DNA from: RUG11237 sp050874665
GTDB lineage: Bacteria; Bacillota; Clostridia; Lachnospirales; Lachnospiraceae
Reading direction: 5' to 3'
Length of the DNA: 64,000 bases
Assembly: GCA_050874665.1 (NCBI GenBank)
Contig: JBNMLC010000001.1
Span: 62,001 to 126,000 of the forward strand
Shown here: in pieces, positions 1 to 7,608 of the stretch
Layout of the letters: the number at the start of each line of letters is the position of its first letter
How positions within the stretch are numbered: position 1 is the first letter of the stretch
Notes under the pieces: generated by a model
The model's input: only the letters and a program-made list of their open reading frames with translations
Told to the model about the DNA's origin: nothing
Database searches by the model: none
Program-made: the position numbers and the translations under genes

Positions 1-109
1 TCTTCACCTTTCGTTGCTAGAATTTAATCGAAAATCTGTTTTCAATCTACTGATAAGTATAGCACAAAGAAAATATAGGGGCAATATGGAAAGAAATCAA
101 AATTAGGCT

Positions 110-138
110 TTGTGTTATTTCAAAAAGTGTGGTATACT
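110..138 (+). promoter_or_regulatory. predicted promoter of rho
   Basis: TTGTGT at 110-115 and TATACT at 133-138 are separated by 17 bases, a good housekeeping-sigma promoter. Transcription would start near 145 and leave a leader of about 140 bases before rho. The leader holds a GTGCA/TGCAC pairing (about 164-205) that could fold into a long hairpin. Bases 1-109 hold no gene that I can recognise. Confidence 0.6.
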
Positions 139-286
139 GTAAGAAACGTAAAATTCTAATTATCGTGCATCGTTTCTGATGACCTGTCCCAGAGGAGCAA
201 GTGCACAACCAAATACGAATTAAAATGTCAGAAATTTAACGTTCTGATTCACCAAAGTTAGGAGATTTAAAGGAGTAAGTATAAGT

Positions 287-1672
287 ATGAGAGAAAAATA
301 TGAATCATTATCATTGGCTACCTTAAAGGAATTAGCTAAGACAAGGGGGATAAAAGGAGTATCTACTATGAAAAAGTCAGAAGTAGTAGAAGCAATGTTA
401 GAAGAAGACAAAAAAACAGAGGCAAAGACGCTAAAGGCGGCAAAGCAGGAGGAAACAGCAAAATCAACAGAGGAAAAACCTCGCAAGTCACAACAGAAAA
501 TGGGAGAAGTCATCGAAGATGCTAATGAGCTGGAAAAATTAGATAGCGGTCATACGGTAAAAGGAATTTTAGAGGTACTTCAGGATGGATATGGATTTAT
601 TCGTTCGGCATTGAATTATCTTCCGGGGGATCAGGATGTGTATGTGGCTCCGGCGCAGATTAGAAAGTTTGGTTTAAAGACCGGAGATATTATTGAAGGA
701 AATACAAGAATTAAAACATCTTCAGAAAAGTTTAGTGCTCTATTGTATATTAAAACAATTAATGAGTTGAAAATCGAAGATGCCATGAAACGTTGTAATT
801 TTGAAGATATGGTACCTATTTTCCCAGATGAAAGACTGCGTTTAGAAACTTCTTCCAGTGGGATATCTATGCGTATTATGGATATCTTATCCCCAATCGG
901 TAAGGGGCAGCGTGGAATGATTGTTTCCCCGCCAAAAGCAGGTAAGACAAGCCTTTTAAAAGAAGTGGCAAAATCGATTACGCATAATAATCCGGATATG
1001 CATTTAATCATTCTTTTGATTGATGAACGTCCCGAAGAAGTTACGGATATAAAAGAAGATGTAGAAGGACCAAATGTAGAGGTAATTTATTCTACGTTTG
1101 ATGAATTGCCGGAGCATCATAAGAGAGTATCAGAAATGGTAATTGAAAGAGCAAAGCGTTTAGTAGAGCATAAAAAAGACGTAACAATTTTGTTGGACAG
1201 CATTACACGTTTATCCAGAGCTTATAACTTAGTAGTGCCTGCCAGCGGAAGAACTTTATCCGGTGGACTTGATCCAGCAGCGTTATATATGCCAAAGCGT
1301 ATTTTTGGTGCAGCCAGAAATATGCGTGGGGGCGGAAGCCTTACGATTTTAGCAACTGCACTGGTAGACACAGGCAGCCGCATGGACGATGTTATTTACG
1401 AAGAATTTAAGGGAACCGGTAATATGGAACTGGTATTAGACAGAAAGCTTTCCGAAAAGAGAATCTTCCCTGCAATTGATATTCCAAAGTCCAGTACCAG
1501 AAGAGAAGATTTGCTTTTAACGAAGGATGAACAGGAGGCTGTTTATATTATGCGTAAGGCGCTAAACGGCTTGCGCTCTGACGAAGCAGTAGAGTCCATC
1601 TTAAATCTTTTTGTAAAAACTAAAAATAATGAAGAATTTGTACAGATGGTAAAAAAGACAAAATTATTATAA
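287..1672 (+). CDS. rho: transcription termination factor Rho
   Basis: Hexameric RNA-dependent ATPase that ends transcription of untranslated RNA. The 461-residue protein has a SAP-like Rho N-terminal helical domain (residues 1-45), a charged Lys/Glu-rich linker (about 46-85), the cold-shock-like RNA-binding domain (about 90-145, with GYGFIR and VYVAPAQIRKF), and the RecA-type motor. The motor shows the P-loop PPKAGKTSLLK, the LIDERPEEV stretch and the conserved GTGNMELVLDRKL region. The start at 287 is preceded by AAAGGAG at 269-275. Length and motif order are normal for the family apart from the charged linker, which is common in Clostridia. It seems monocistronic, because rpmE downstream has its own promoter. 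Confidence 0.98.
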   Translation: MREKYESLSLATLKELAKTRGIKGVSTMKKSEVVEAMLEEDKKTEAKTLKAAKQEETAKSTEEKPRKSQQKMGEVIEDANELEKLDSGHTVKGILEVLQDGYGFIRSALNYLPGDQDVYVAPAQIRKFGLKTGDIIEGNTRIKTSSEKFSALLYIKTINELKIEDAMKRCNFEDMVPIFPDERLRLETSSSGISMRIMDILSPIGKGQRGMIVSPPKAGKTSLLKEVAKSITHNNPDMHLIILLIDERPEEVTDIKEDVEGPNVEVIYSTFDELPEHHKRVSEMVIERAKRLVEHKKDVTILLDSITRLSRAYNLVVPASGRTLSGGLDPAALYMPKRIFGAARNMRGGGSLTILATALVDTGSRMDDVIYEEFKGTGNMELVLDRKLSEKRIFPAIDIPKSSTRREDLLLTKDEQEAVYIMRKALNGLRSDEAVESILNLFVKTKNNEEFVQMVKKTKLL

Positions 1673-1679
1673 AAAAAGC

Positions 1680-1708
1680 TTGCACTTTAGAAAAGCATAT
1701 GATATACT
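1680..1708 (+). promoter_or_regulatory. predicted promoter of rpmE
   Basis: TTGCAC at 1680-1685 and TATACT at 1703-1708 are 17 bases apart, directly after the rho stop codon. No clear rho-gene terminator lies between, so read-through from rho is also possible. Confidence 0.65.
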
Positions 1709-1757
1709 TAGAAAGCTGTTTATGAGAAATAAAATCGACAAAATGTTGATTTAGTAA

Positions 1758-1786
1758 ATAGAAAGTCTGCGAAGCGTGCTTTCTAT
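1758..1786 (+). promoter_or_regulatory. hairpin in the rpmE leader
   Basis: ATAGAAAG (1758-1765) pairs perfectly with CTTTCTAT (1779-1786), with a small inner GC/GC pairing. A second weaker hairpin, AAATC...GATTT, precedes it. Structured leaders that let ribosomal protein L31 control its own mRNA are known in bacteria, including Firmicutes. Whether this one belongs to such a family is inference. Confidence 0.4.
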
Positions 1787-1821
1787 GGTAGCTATAAGAA
1801 ATTGGTAAAGAGGTGAAACGA

Positions 1822-2031
1822 ATGAGAGAAGGAATCCATCCAGAATATTATCAGGCAGAAGTTACTTGCAACTGTGGTAACACATTTGTTACTGGTTCTA
1901 CAAAGGAAAATATTCACGTTGAAATTTGTTCAAAATGCCATCCTTTCTATACAGGACAGCAGAAAGCTGCTAAGGCTCGTGGACGTATTGACCAGTTCAA
2001 CAAGAAATATGGTATGGGCGAAAACAAATAA
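1822..2031 (+). CDS. rpmE: 50S ribosomal protein L31, zinc-binding type
   Basis: Small protein of the large ribosomal subunit. I chose ATG 1822 (MREGIHPEYYQ, 69 residues), because the in-frame GTG at 1813 lies inside the ribosome binding site AGAGGTG. Four cysteines, near residues 16, 18, 36 and 39 (the last two in CSKCHPFYTG), mark the zinc-containing (C+) form rather than the zinc-independent paralogue made under zinc shortage. It is followed by a strong terminator, so it is mostly its own transcription unit even though DUF1385-prmC-prfA follow closely. Confidence 0.97.
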   Translation: MREGIHPEYYQAEVTCNCGNTFVTGSTKENIHVEICSKCHPFYTGQQKAAKARGRIDQFNKKYGMGENK

Positions 2032-2048
2032 GTCTAACATAAAGATAA

Positions 2049-2079
2049 GGTTGAGGTTGCATAATCTCAACCTATTTTT
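2049..2079 (+). terminator. rho-independent terminator after rpmE
   Basis: GGTTGAG (2049-2055) pairs with CTCAACC (2066-2072) and is followed by TATTTTT. Confidence 0.8.
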
Positions 2080-2140
2080 GATTATTGCAAATACAAAAGA
2101 TTTTCTTTTGGTTTGATAAGGATATACGGAGGTGCATGAC

Positions 2141-3511
2141 TTGAAGTCATCAGGAATTGGCGGACAGGCGGTAATGGAAGGGATTATGATGAAAAATGGT
2201 GATACCTACGCTGTTGCAGTTAGAAAGCCGGATCAGGAAATAGTTGTAAAAAAAGATGTACATAAGAGTTTTGTGAAGCATGAAAAATTGACAAAACTTC
2301 CTTTTTTAAGGGGAATTTTTAATTTTATAGATTCGTTAGTTTTGGGAATGAGTACACTGACTTATTCGGCAGAGTTTTATGAAGAAGATGAGGAGCCAAC
2401 CAAGGTAGATAAATTATTAGAAAGGTTTATGGGAGGCTTCAGCGAGAAATTTATTAAGGGAATGACGGTTGCAGTGTCCATGATTCTGGCAATTGGTATT
2501 TTTATGATTTTACCATATTTTTTGGCACAATTATTAAATAAAATCATTGTTTCTTCTATGGTATTAGCCTTAATCGAAGGTGTGATCCGCGTGGCTTTAT
2601 TGTTGGGCTATATCTGGCTGATATCTAAAATGGAGGATATCCAGAGAGTTTTTATGTATCATGGTGCGGAGCATAAATGTATTAATTGTATTGAACATGG
2701 TATGGAATTAAATGTAGAGAATGTAATGAAAAGCTCTAAGGAGCATAAACGGTGCGGAACCAGCTTTTTGCTGGTTGTTATGCTGGTTAGTATTATTTTC
2801 TTTCTGTTTATCAGAGTAGATTCCGCATGGCTTCGTGTGGCATTGAGAATTCTTCTTGTTCCTGTAATTGCCGGAGTATCTTATGAATTTATACGTTTGG
2901 CAGGGAGAAGTGAAAATAAGATTGTAGAAGCCTTAAGTAAGCCTGGAATGATGTTGCAGCGTCTGACTACCAGCGAACCGGACGAGAGTATGGTAGAAGT
3001 AGCTATTAAGGCAGTAGAAGCAGTATTTGACTGGAAAGCTTATTTAGAAGAAAATAAAAACGATTTTCAGGAGCAGGTTGCAGATACAAAAAAGCAAAAC
3101 AATACTATAGACACAGTAGAAGAAAACACAACCAAAGAAACGGAGTCAGTACCGGAATATGCGAAAAAAGAAGCAAAGCCGCTTAAGACTGAGATTGAGG
3201 AAGATAATAGTCTTCCGGCACCAAGACTTACACAGGTGGATGCTTCGGAGGCAGGTGTAATTCATCTGCATTGGGAAAAAGTAAAAAAAGCAAGCGGTTA
3301 TGTGGTATATAGAAAAAATGGTCAGGACAATGTTTACAAAATGTATTCGGATATTAAAAAAAATATGTTTGATGACGTGAATGTTGAACCGGAAGTAATA
3401 TACTATTACAGAGTGCGTGCATTTGTCCAAAAAGGCGAGAGCAAAGTGTATGGACAGTTATCTCCAATTGAATCCAACGGCTATAGCTCTCGTGTAAAAT
3501 CGAAATATTAG
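2141..3511 (+). CDS. DUF1385 (YqhQ-like) membrane protein with C-terminal FN3-like domain
   Basis: The first ~300 residues match the DUF1385/YqhQ family: the GIGGQAVMEGIMMK opening, several membrane segments (about residues 105-165 and 210-255), and a MYHGAEHKCINCIEHG motif rich in His and Cys. Family function is not established. I prefer TTG 2141, because GGAGGTG at 2128-2134 is a ribosome binding site that overlaps the other candidate, GTG 2132. After an acidic linker (about 300-355) comes an extra ~95-residue domain ending near NGYSS. Its LHWEKVKKASGYVVYRK and YYYRVRAF stretches look like a fibronectin type III fold. It sits 8 bases before prmC, in a block conserved in Lachnospiraceae. Confidence 0.9.
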   Translation: MKSSGIGGQAVMEGIMMKNGDTYAVAVRKPDQEIVVKKDVHKSFVKHEKLTKLPFLRGIFNFIDSLVLGMSTLTYSAEFYEEDEEPTKVDKLLERFMGGFSEKFIKGMTVAVSMILAIGIFMILPYFLAQLLNKIIVSSMVLALIEGVIRVALLLGYIWLISKMEDIQRVFMYHGAEHKCINCIEHGMELNVENVMKSSKEHKRCGTSFLLVVMLVSIIFFLFIRVDSAWLRVALRILLVPVIAGVSYEFIRLAGRSENKIVEALSKPGMMLQRLTTSEPDESMVEVAIKAVEAVFDWKAYLEENKNDFQEQVADTKKQNNTIDTVEENTTKETESVPEYAKKEAKPLKTEIEEDNSLPAPRLTQVDASEAGVIHLHWEKVKKASGYVVYRKNGQDNVYKMYSDIKKNMFDDVNVEPEVIYYYRVRAFVQKGESKVYGQLSPIESNGYSSRVKSKY

Positions 3512-3519
3512 GTGGTTTT

Positions 3520-4353
3520 ATGAACCTGAATGATTTAAATGAAAAAATTACTTCCATATTAAAAGAGGCAGAAATAAAAGAAGCGGAACTGGAAGCGTTC
3601 TATATTATTGAGTATGTGATGCACTTATCCCGTTCTATGTATTTTCTAAAAAAAAGGGAAGAGGTGTGTAGCGGGGATATCGAGCAATGTATCGCCATAG
3701 CTGAGAAACGAAAAACGCATATGCCACTGCAATATATTTTAGGAAAACAGGAATTTATGGGACTTGAATTTAAAGTGACCCCGGCTGTTTTGATTCCGAG
3801 GCAGGATACAGAAGGTCTGGTGGAGAAAGTATTAAGGCAGATAAAACCGGGAATGAGGATTCTTGATATGTGTACCGGTTCTGGTTGTATTGCCATAAGT
3901 CTTGCAAAATACGGTAAAGATATACAGGTTAGTGCTGCAGATATCTCAATGGAGGCATTGAAAGTAGCAAGGGAAAATGCAACTGCTAATGAAGTGGTGG
4001 TTGATTTTATAGAAAGTGATATGTTTCAGCGGATTACACAAAAATATGATGTGATTGTGTCAAACCCACCGTATATTAAAAGCGAGGTTGTCGCAACGCT
4101 GATGGCAGAAGTTAGAGACTATGAGCCACATCTTGCCCTGGACGGGAAAGAGGACGGTCTGTATTTTTACAGAAAGCTTGCAAAAGAAGCCGGAGAGTTC
4201 TTAGTGCCGGGAGGTATGTTGTGTCTGGAAATTGGTTATGACCAGGGTATGGAAGTGTCGCAGTTGTTAAGCAGGCAGGGATTTGTAGAAGTACAGGTAG
4301 AACAGGATTTATGTGGATTGGATCGAAATGTGTATGGAAAACTGCCGGAGTAA
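3520..4353 (+). CDS. prmC: release factor glutamine methyltransferase PrmC (HemK)
   Basis: SAM-dependent enzyme that N5-methylates the glutamine of the GGQ motif in release factors RF1 and RF2, which they need for efficient peptide release. The 277-residue protein has the usual helical N-terminal domain (1-75) and a Rossmann methyltransferase domain with MRILDMCTGSGCIAISLA (SAM binding) and the catalytic VSNPPYI motif. Its substrate gene prfA follows after 39 bases, so enzyme and target are co-expressed. AGGTGG precedes ATG 3520. Confidence 0.97.
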   Translation: MNLNDLNEKITSILKEAEIKEAELEAFYIIEYVMHLSRSMYFLKKREEVCSGDIEQCIAIAEKRKTHMPLQYILGKQEFMGLEFKVTPAVLIPRQDTEGLVEKVLRQIKPGMRILDMCTGSGCIAISLAKYGKDIQVSAADISMEALKVARENATANEVVVDFIESDMFQRITQKYDVIVSNPPYIKSEVVATLMAEVRDYEPHLALDGKEDGLYFYRKLAKEAGEFLVPGGMLCLEIGYDQGMEVSQLLSRQGFVEVQVEQDLCGLDRNVYGKLPE

Positions 4354-4392
4354 GAAGAATACAGTTAGAAGTTTTAAAATAGGAGGAAAATC

Positions 4393-5469
4393 ATGTTAGA
4401 CAGATTAGAGGATTTACTAATTCGATATGAAGAATTAATGAGTGAATTGAGTGAGCCGGATGTAGCCGGAAATCAAGAACGATTCCGTAAATTGATGAAG
4501 GAACAGAATGATCTGACACCAATTGTAGAAGCGTACAAGGAATATAAGGCTGCAAAGCAGAATATTGAGGACAGTCTGACAATGTTAGACGAAGAAAGTG
4601 ATGAAGAATTAAGAGAGCTTGCCAAGGAAGAGTTAAATGCTTCAAAGGCAAGGGTTGAAGAATTAGAACATGAATTAAAAATCCTTCTTCTTCCAAAAGA
4701 TCCTAATGATGATAAGAATGTTATTGTTGAAATTCGTGCCGGTGCAGGTGGTGACGAAGCAGCGTTATTTGCGGCAGAAATTTATCGTATGTATATCCAC
4801 TATGCGGAAAGTCAACGTTGGAAAGTGGAAACTTTGGAATTTGAAGAGATTGGTATCGGTGGTATGAAGAATGTAACTTTCATGATTACAGGTCAGGGTG
4901 CATATTCCAAGATGAAATATGAATCCGGTGTTCATCGTGTGCAGCGTGTTCCGGAAACGGAATCCGGCGGACGTATCCATACTTCCACAATTACGGTAGC
5001 CGTTATGCCGGAAGCAGAAGAAGTAGATATTAACATTGATGAAAAAGATATTCGTATTGATGTAATGCGTGCTTCAGGTAATGGTGGTCAGTGTGTCAAT
5101 ACGACAGATTCTGCGGTGCGTCTGACTCACTATCCAACAGGAATTGTAATTTACAGCCAGACAGAAAAATCTCAGTTACAAAATAAGGAAAAGGCCTTTG
5201 CTTTGTTGCGTGCAAAATTGTATGATATTGAATGCCAGAAGGCACACGATGCGGAAGCAGAAGCAAGAAGAAGCCAGATTGGTACTGGAGACCGCTCTGA
5301 GAAGATTAGAACATACAATTTCCCACAGGGACGTGTAACAGACCATAGAATCGGACTTACCTTATATAAGTTAGATAAGATTATGGATGGGGATATCCAG
5401 GAAATTATCGATGCCTGTATCGCAGCCGACCAGGCGAAGAAGTTAGCGAATATGAATGAAGAAGGCTAG
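4393..5469 (+). CDS. prfA: peptide chain release factor 1
   Basis: Class I release factor that reads UAA and UAG and triggers peptide release. The RVPETE stretch carries the PxT-type tripeptide that distinguishes RF1 from RF2. The catalytic GGQ is in RASGNGGQCVNTT (about residue 233), where Cys follows GGQ instead of the more usual His or Asn. Length (358 residues) is normal. The strong AGGAGG lies 5-10 bases before ATG 4393. It closes the DUF1385-prmC-prfA unit. Confidence 0.97.
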   Translation: MLDRLEDLLIRYEELMSELSEPDVAGNQERFRKLMKEQNDLTPIVEAYKEYKAAKQNIEDSLTMLDEESDEELRELAKEELNASKARVEELEHELKILLLPKDPNDDKNVIVEIRAGAGGDEAALFAAEIYRMYIHYAESQRWKVETLEFEEIGIGGMKNVTFMITGQGAYSKMKYESGVHRVQRVPETESGGRIHTSTITVAVMPEAEEVDINIDEKDIRIDVMRASGNGGQCVNTTDSAVRLTHYPTGIVIYSQTEKSQLQNKEKAFALLRAKLYDIECQKAHDAEAEARRSQIGTGDRSEKIRTYNFPQGRVTDHRIGLTLYKLDKIMDGDIQEIIDACIAADQAKKLANMNEEG

Positions 5470-5531
5470 AACACTTGGTTTTACTGGCTTTCCGGAAAAA
5501 TATCAGGATATATAAATGAAATAAAATCGAA

Positions 5532-5570
5532 AAGAAACGGTCTTTGACATATGTCATCGACCGTTTTTCT
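5532..5570 (+). terminator. terminator after prfA
   Basis: AAACGGTC pairs with GACCGTTT around an inner TGACAT/ATGTCA palindrome and is followed by a T-rich tail. Confidence 0.85.
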
Positions 5571-5611
5571 TTAGATATAAAATTATCAGTATTTTTGGTG
5601 AATGAAAGAGG

Positions 5612-5639
5612 TTGAAAAAGGACATAATTATGGTATAAT
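5612..5639 (+). promoter_or_regulatory. predicted promoter of the first toxin-antitoxin pair
   Basis: TTGAAA at 5612-5617 and TATAAT at 5634-5639 are 16 bases apart. TGGT...ACCA arms flank the -10 region and could be an antitoxin operator (inference). Confidence 0.55.
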
Positions 5640-5666
5640 TAGACCATGAGTAAGGAGGTGTATATT

Positions 5667-5927
5667 ATGCCACAAATAATACCAATTAAAGATTTGAAGA
5701 ATACATCGGAAATTTCTGATATGTGCCATAAGACATCGGAGCCAATCTATATAACAAAAAATGGATATGGTGATATGGTCATTATGAGCATGGAGATTTA
5801 TGAGTCAATGATGCAACAAATTGCTATGTATAGAGACATTGAAATATCTGAAAAGCAGATAGAAACAGGGCAGGTAAAGGATGCGAGAGCAGCACTCAGA
5901 GAAACGAGGGCAAAGTATGGCTTATAA
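5667..5927 (+). CDS. Phd/YefM-family antitoxin
   Basis: Antitoxins of this family fold as a small DNA-binding N-terminal domain, repress their own operon, and wrap the toxin with a disordered C-terminal tail. The 86-residue protein starts MPQIIPIKDLKN and contains the family's ITKNGYGDMVIMSMEIYE core. ATG 5667 follows TAAGGAGGTG at 5651-5660, which rules out the upstream ATG 5646. It overlaps the toxin remnant by 11 bases, as in working operons of this type. A distant paralogue lies at 61540. Confidence 0.85.
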   Translation: MPQIIPIKDLKNTSEISDMCHKTSEPIYITKNGYGDMVIMSMEIYESMMQQIAMYRDIEISEKQIETGQVKDARAALRETRAKYGL

Positions 5928-6123
5928 ATTAAATGTTACAGAGCATGCGGATGAATTGCTTGATAATCTTGTGTATCATTTAATTTATCGTTTAAAGAAC
6001 AAACAGGCAGCAAAGCATCTGCTAGATTGTATTGATATTACCTATGACAGGTTGGAAGTTAATCCCTTTCAGTTTCCAGACTGTAGAGATGCATATCTTG
6101 TATCATTGGACATAATGGGTTGA
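5917..6123 (+). pseudogene. truncated RelE/ParE-type toxin
   Basis: ATG 5917 opens MAYKLNVTEHADELLDNLVYHL, the typical start of a RelE/ParE-fold toxin, but the frame stops after 68 residues instead of the usual 90-105. The C-terminal strands that carry the active surface in this fold are missing. Sequence after the stop runs straight into the tetR promoter, so the end was probably lost by deletion. Probably inactive, leaving an orphan antitoxin. Alternatively it is an unusually short variant. Confidence 0.65.
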
Positions 6124-6163
6124 CAATTTGGTATGGGGTGTGGTAACATAACAGTGTTATGTT
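6120..6163 (+). promoter_or_regulatory. tetR promoter with palindromic operator
   Basis: TTGACA at 6120-6125 and TAACAT at 6144-6149 (18-base spacing) form the promoter. The -10 lies inside a perfect palindrome, AACATAACAGTGTTATGTT at 6145-6163, centred on one G. The same 19 bases recur at 6867-6885 before the ABC genes, so the TetR protein very likely binds both sites and represses itself and the exporter. Confidence 0.8.
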
Positions 6164-6193
6164 GAGAGGAAGAGGTGAGATACAGGTAAAAAT

Positions 6194-6817
6194 ATGAAGA
6201 ATGAGCAGGAAACGAAGGAACGGTTGCTTGTATGTGCCAGAGAGGAATTTTTAGAAAAAGGTTATCAGAAGGCTTCCTTAAGAAGTATTTGCAGAAAAGC
6301 AGGAGTAACGACCGGAGCTTTGTATTTCTTTTTTGAGAATAAGGAGGATTTATTCGCAGCCATTGTACAGCCGACAATTGAGCAGGTGCGTACTATGGCA
6401 ACGCAGCATGTGAAACAGGAGCTTATGATGCTTCAAAATATTCCGGGGGCAGATGCGGATAATATGCATGATGATTACAATGCAACACAGCAGATTCTCC
6501 ACGTTCTGTATCAGAACTATGATATCTGTCAACTGCTGCTGGCAAAGAGCCAGGGCTCCCAGTATGAGAATACTATCGATGAATTTGTAGAGATTTTCGA
6601 GAATGGTCAGAGATTACTGGCAGTGGAGCAGGCAAAGCAGCTTAATGTTCAGCCGCCAGATGAGGATATCCTTCATTGGGTGGTTCATATTGAGATGGAT
6701 GCGTATGTTCATGTGTTGCTTCATGAGAAGAATGAACAGAAAGCATTGAAGCATATGGGAAAAATGTTAGAATATCTGGCATCTGGCTGGAAGGCATTGT
6801 TTCAAAAACAAGAATAA
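6194..6817 (+). CDS. TetR/AcrR-family transcriptional regulator
   Basis: A 207-residue repressor. The N-terminal helix-turn-helix (about residues 8-55) contains LRSICRKAGVTTGALYFFFENKEDLF, a near-consensus TetR DNA-binding domain. The remainder is the variable ligand-binding/dimerisation domain. Identical 19-bp palindromes before this gene and before the ABC genes point to self-repression and control of the exporter; the inducer is unknown but is likely a substrate of that exporter. Only a short gap separates it from the operon it should control. Confidence 0.93.
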   Translation: MKNEQETKERLLVCAREEFLEKGYQKASLRSICRKAGVTTGALYFFFENKEDLFAAIVQPTIEQVRTMATQHVKQELMMLQNIPGADADNMHDDYNATQQILHVLYQNYDICQLLLAKSQGSQYENTIDEFVEIFENGQRLLAVEQAKQLNVQPPDEDILHWVVHIEMDAYVHVLLHEKNEQKALKHMGKMLEYLASGWKALFQKQE

Positions 6818-6826
6818 ATAGGAAAA

Positions 6827-6852
6827 GGCTATGCCCGGAATCGGGGATAGCC
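6827..6852. other. strong stem-loop between tetR and the ABC operon
   Basis: GGCTAT-G-CCCG pairs with CGGG-G-ATAGCC around a GAAT loop. The + strand tail is AAATTA, not a T-run, while the - strand reads into TTTTCC. It may still slow read-through from tetR; a true terminator is not certain. Confidence 0.5.
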
Positions 6853-6857
6853 AAATT

Positions 6858-6885
6858 ACATAACAGAACATAACAGTGTTATGTT
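6858..6885 (+). promoter_or_regulatory. TetR operator of the ABC exporter operon, with extra half-site
   Basis: AACATAACAGTGTTATGTT at 6867-6885 matches the tetR operator base for base. An extra half-site, ACATAACAG, lies directly upstream at 6858-6866. It sits 20 bases before the ATPase start codon, so bound repressor would block the 5' end of the transcript. No clear -35/-10 pair is visible beside it. Confidence 0.8.
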
Positions 6886-6905
6886 GAAAAAGGAGGAAAA
6901 AATAG

Positions 6906-7607
6906 ATGTATGTGGAAGTATCAGATGTAAAGAAAAGTTATGGAGAAGGCGGAAGCTTCATTCAGGTGTTGAATGGTGTTTCCGTAGGAATTGAGAAGGG
7001 GAGTATGTGTGTTATACAGGGAACCAGCGGTTCGGGTAAATCGACACTGCTAAATTGTATCGGGGGACTGGATATTGTAGATTCAGGCTCTATTCGGGTG
7101 GAAGGAAAGGAAATGGTTGGCTTGAAAGCAGAAGCATTATCTGATTATCGTCGGGATTATTTAGGCTTTATTTTTCAGTTTTACAATCTGGTGCCAAACC
7201 TGACTGTCCGGGAAAATATACAGGTATGTGAATATCTGACAGAAAATCCATTAAATATAGATGAGCTGCTGGAGATTTTAGGACTGACGGAGCATCAGAA
7301 TAAGTTTCCAACACAGCTATCCGGTGGGCAGCAGCAGAGATGTGCCATCGCCAGGGCACTCATTAAGAATCCAAAGCTTCTTTTGTGTGATGAACCAACC
7401 GGGGCACTGGATTCTAAGACCTCTAGAGATATTCTGGTTCTGCTTGAGAAAATCAATGCACAATTCGGAACAACGATGCTTATTGTTACACATAACAATG
7501 CCATTAAGGATATGGTGGATCAGGTTATTATCTTAAAGGACGGTCTGATTAAAAAGGATTATCGGAACGAGGTAAAAGTGCCGGCGGCAGAATTGGAGGA
7601 TTTATAA
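6906..7607 (+). CDS. ABC transporter ATP-binding protein (MacB/LolD type)
   Basis: Cytoplasmic ATPase of an FtsX/MacB-type exporter. The 233-residue protein has Walker A GTSGSGKSTLLN, the Q-loop in IFQFYNLVPNLT, the signature LSGGQQQRCAIARAL, Walker B LLLCDEPTGALDSKT and the H-loop in IVTHN. The PTGALD variant is typical of the MacB/LolD/bacitracin-exporter group. AGGAGG stands before ATG 6906. The permease begins 2 bases after its stop, so the two form one operon under the TetR operator. Confidence 0.95.
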   Translation: MYVEVSDVKKSYGEGGSFIQVLNGVSVGIEKGSMCVIQGTSGSGKSTLLNCIGGLDIVDSGSIRVEGKEMVGLKAEALSDYRRDYLGFIFQFYNLVPNLTVRENIQVCEYLTENPLNIDELLEILGLTEHQNKFPTQLSGGQQQRCAIARALIKNPKLLLCDEPTGALDSKTSRDILVLLEKINAQFGTTMLIVTHNNAIKDMVDQVIILKDGLIKKDYRNEVKVPAAELEDL

Positions 7608-7608
7608 G

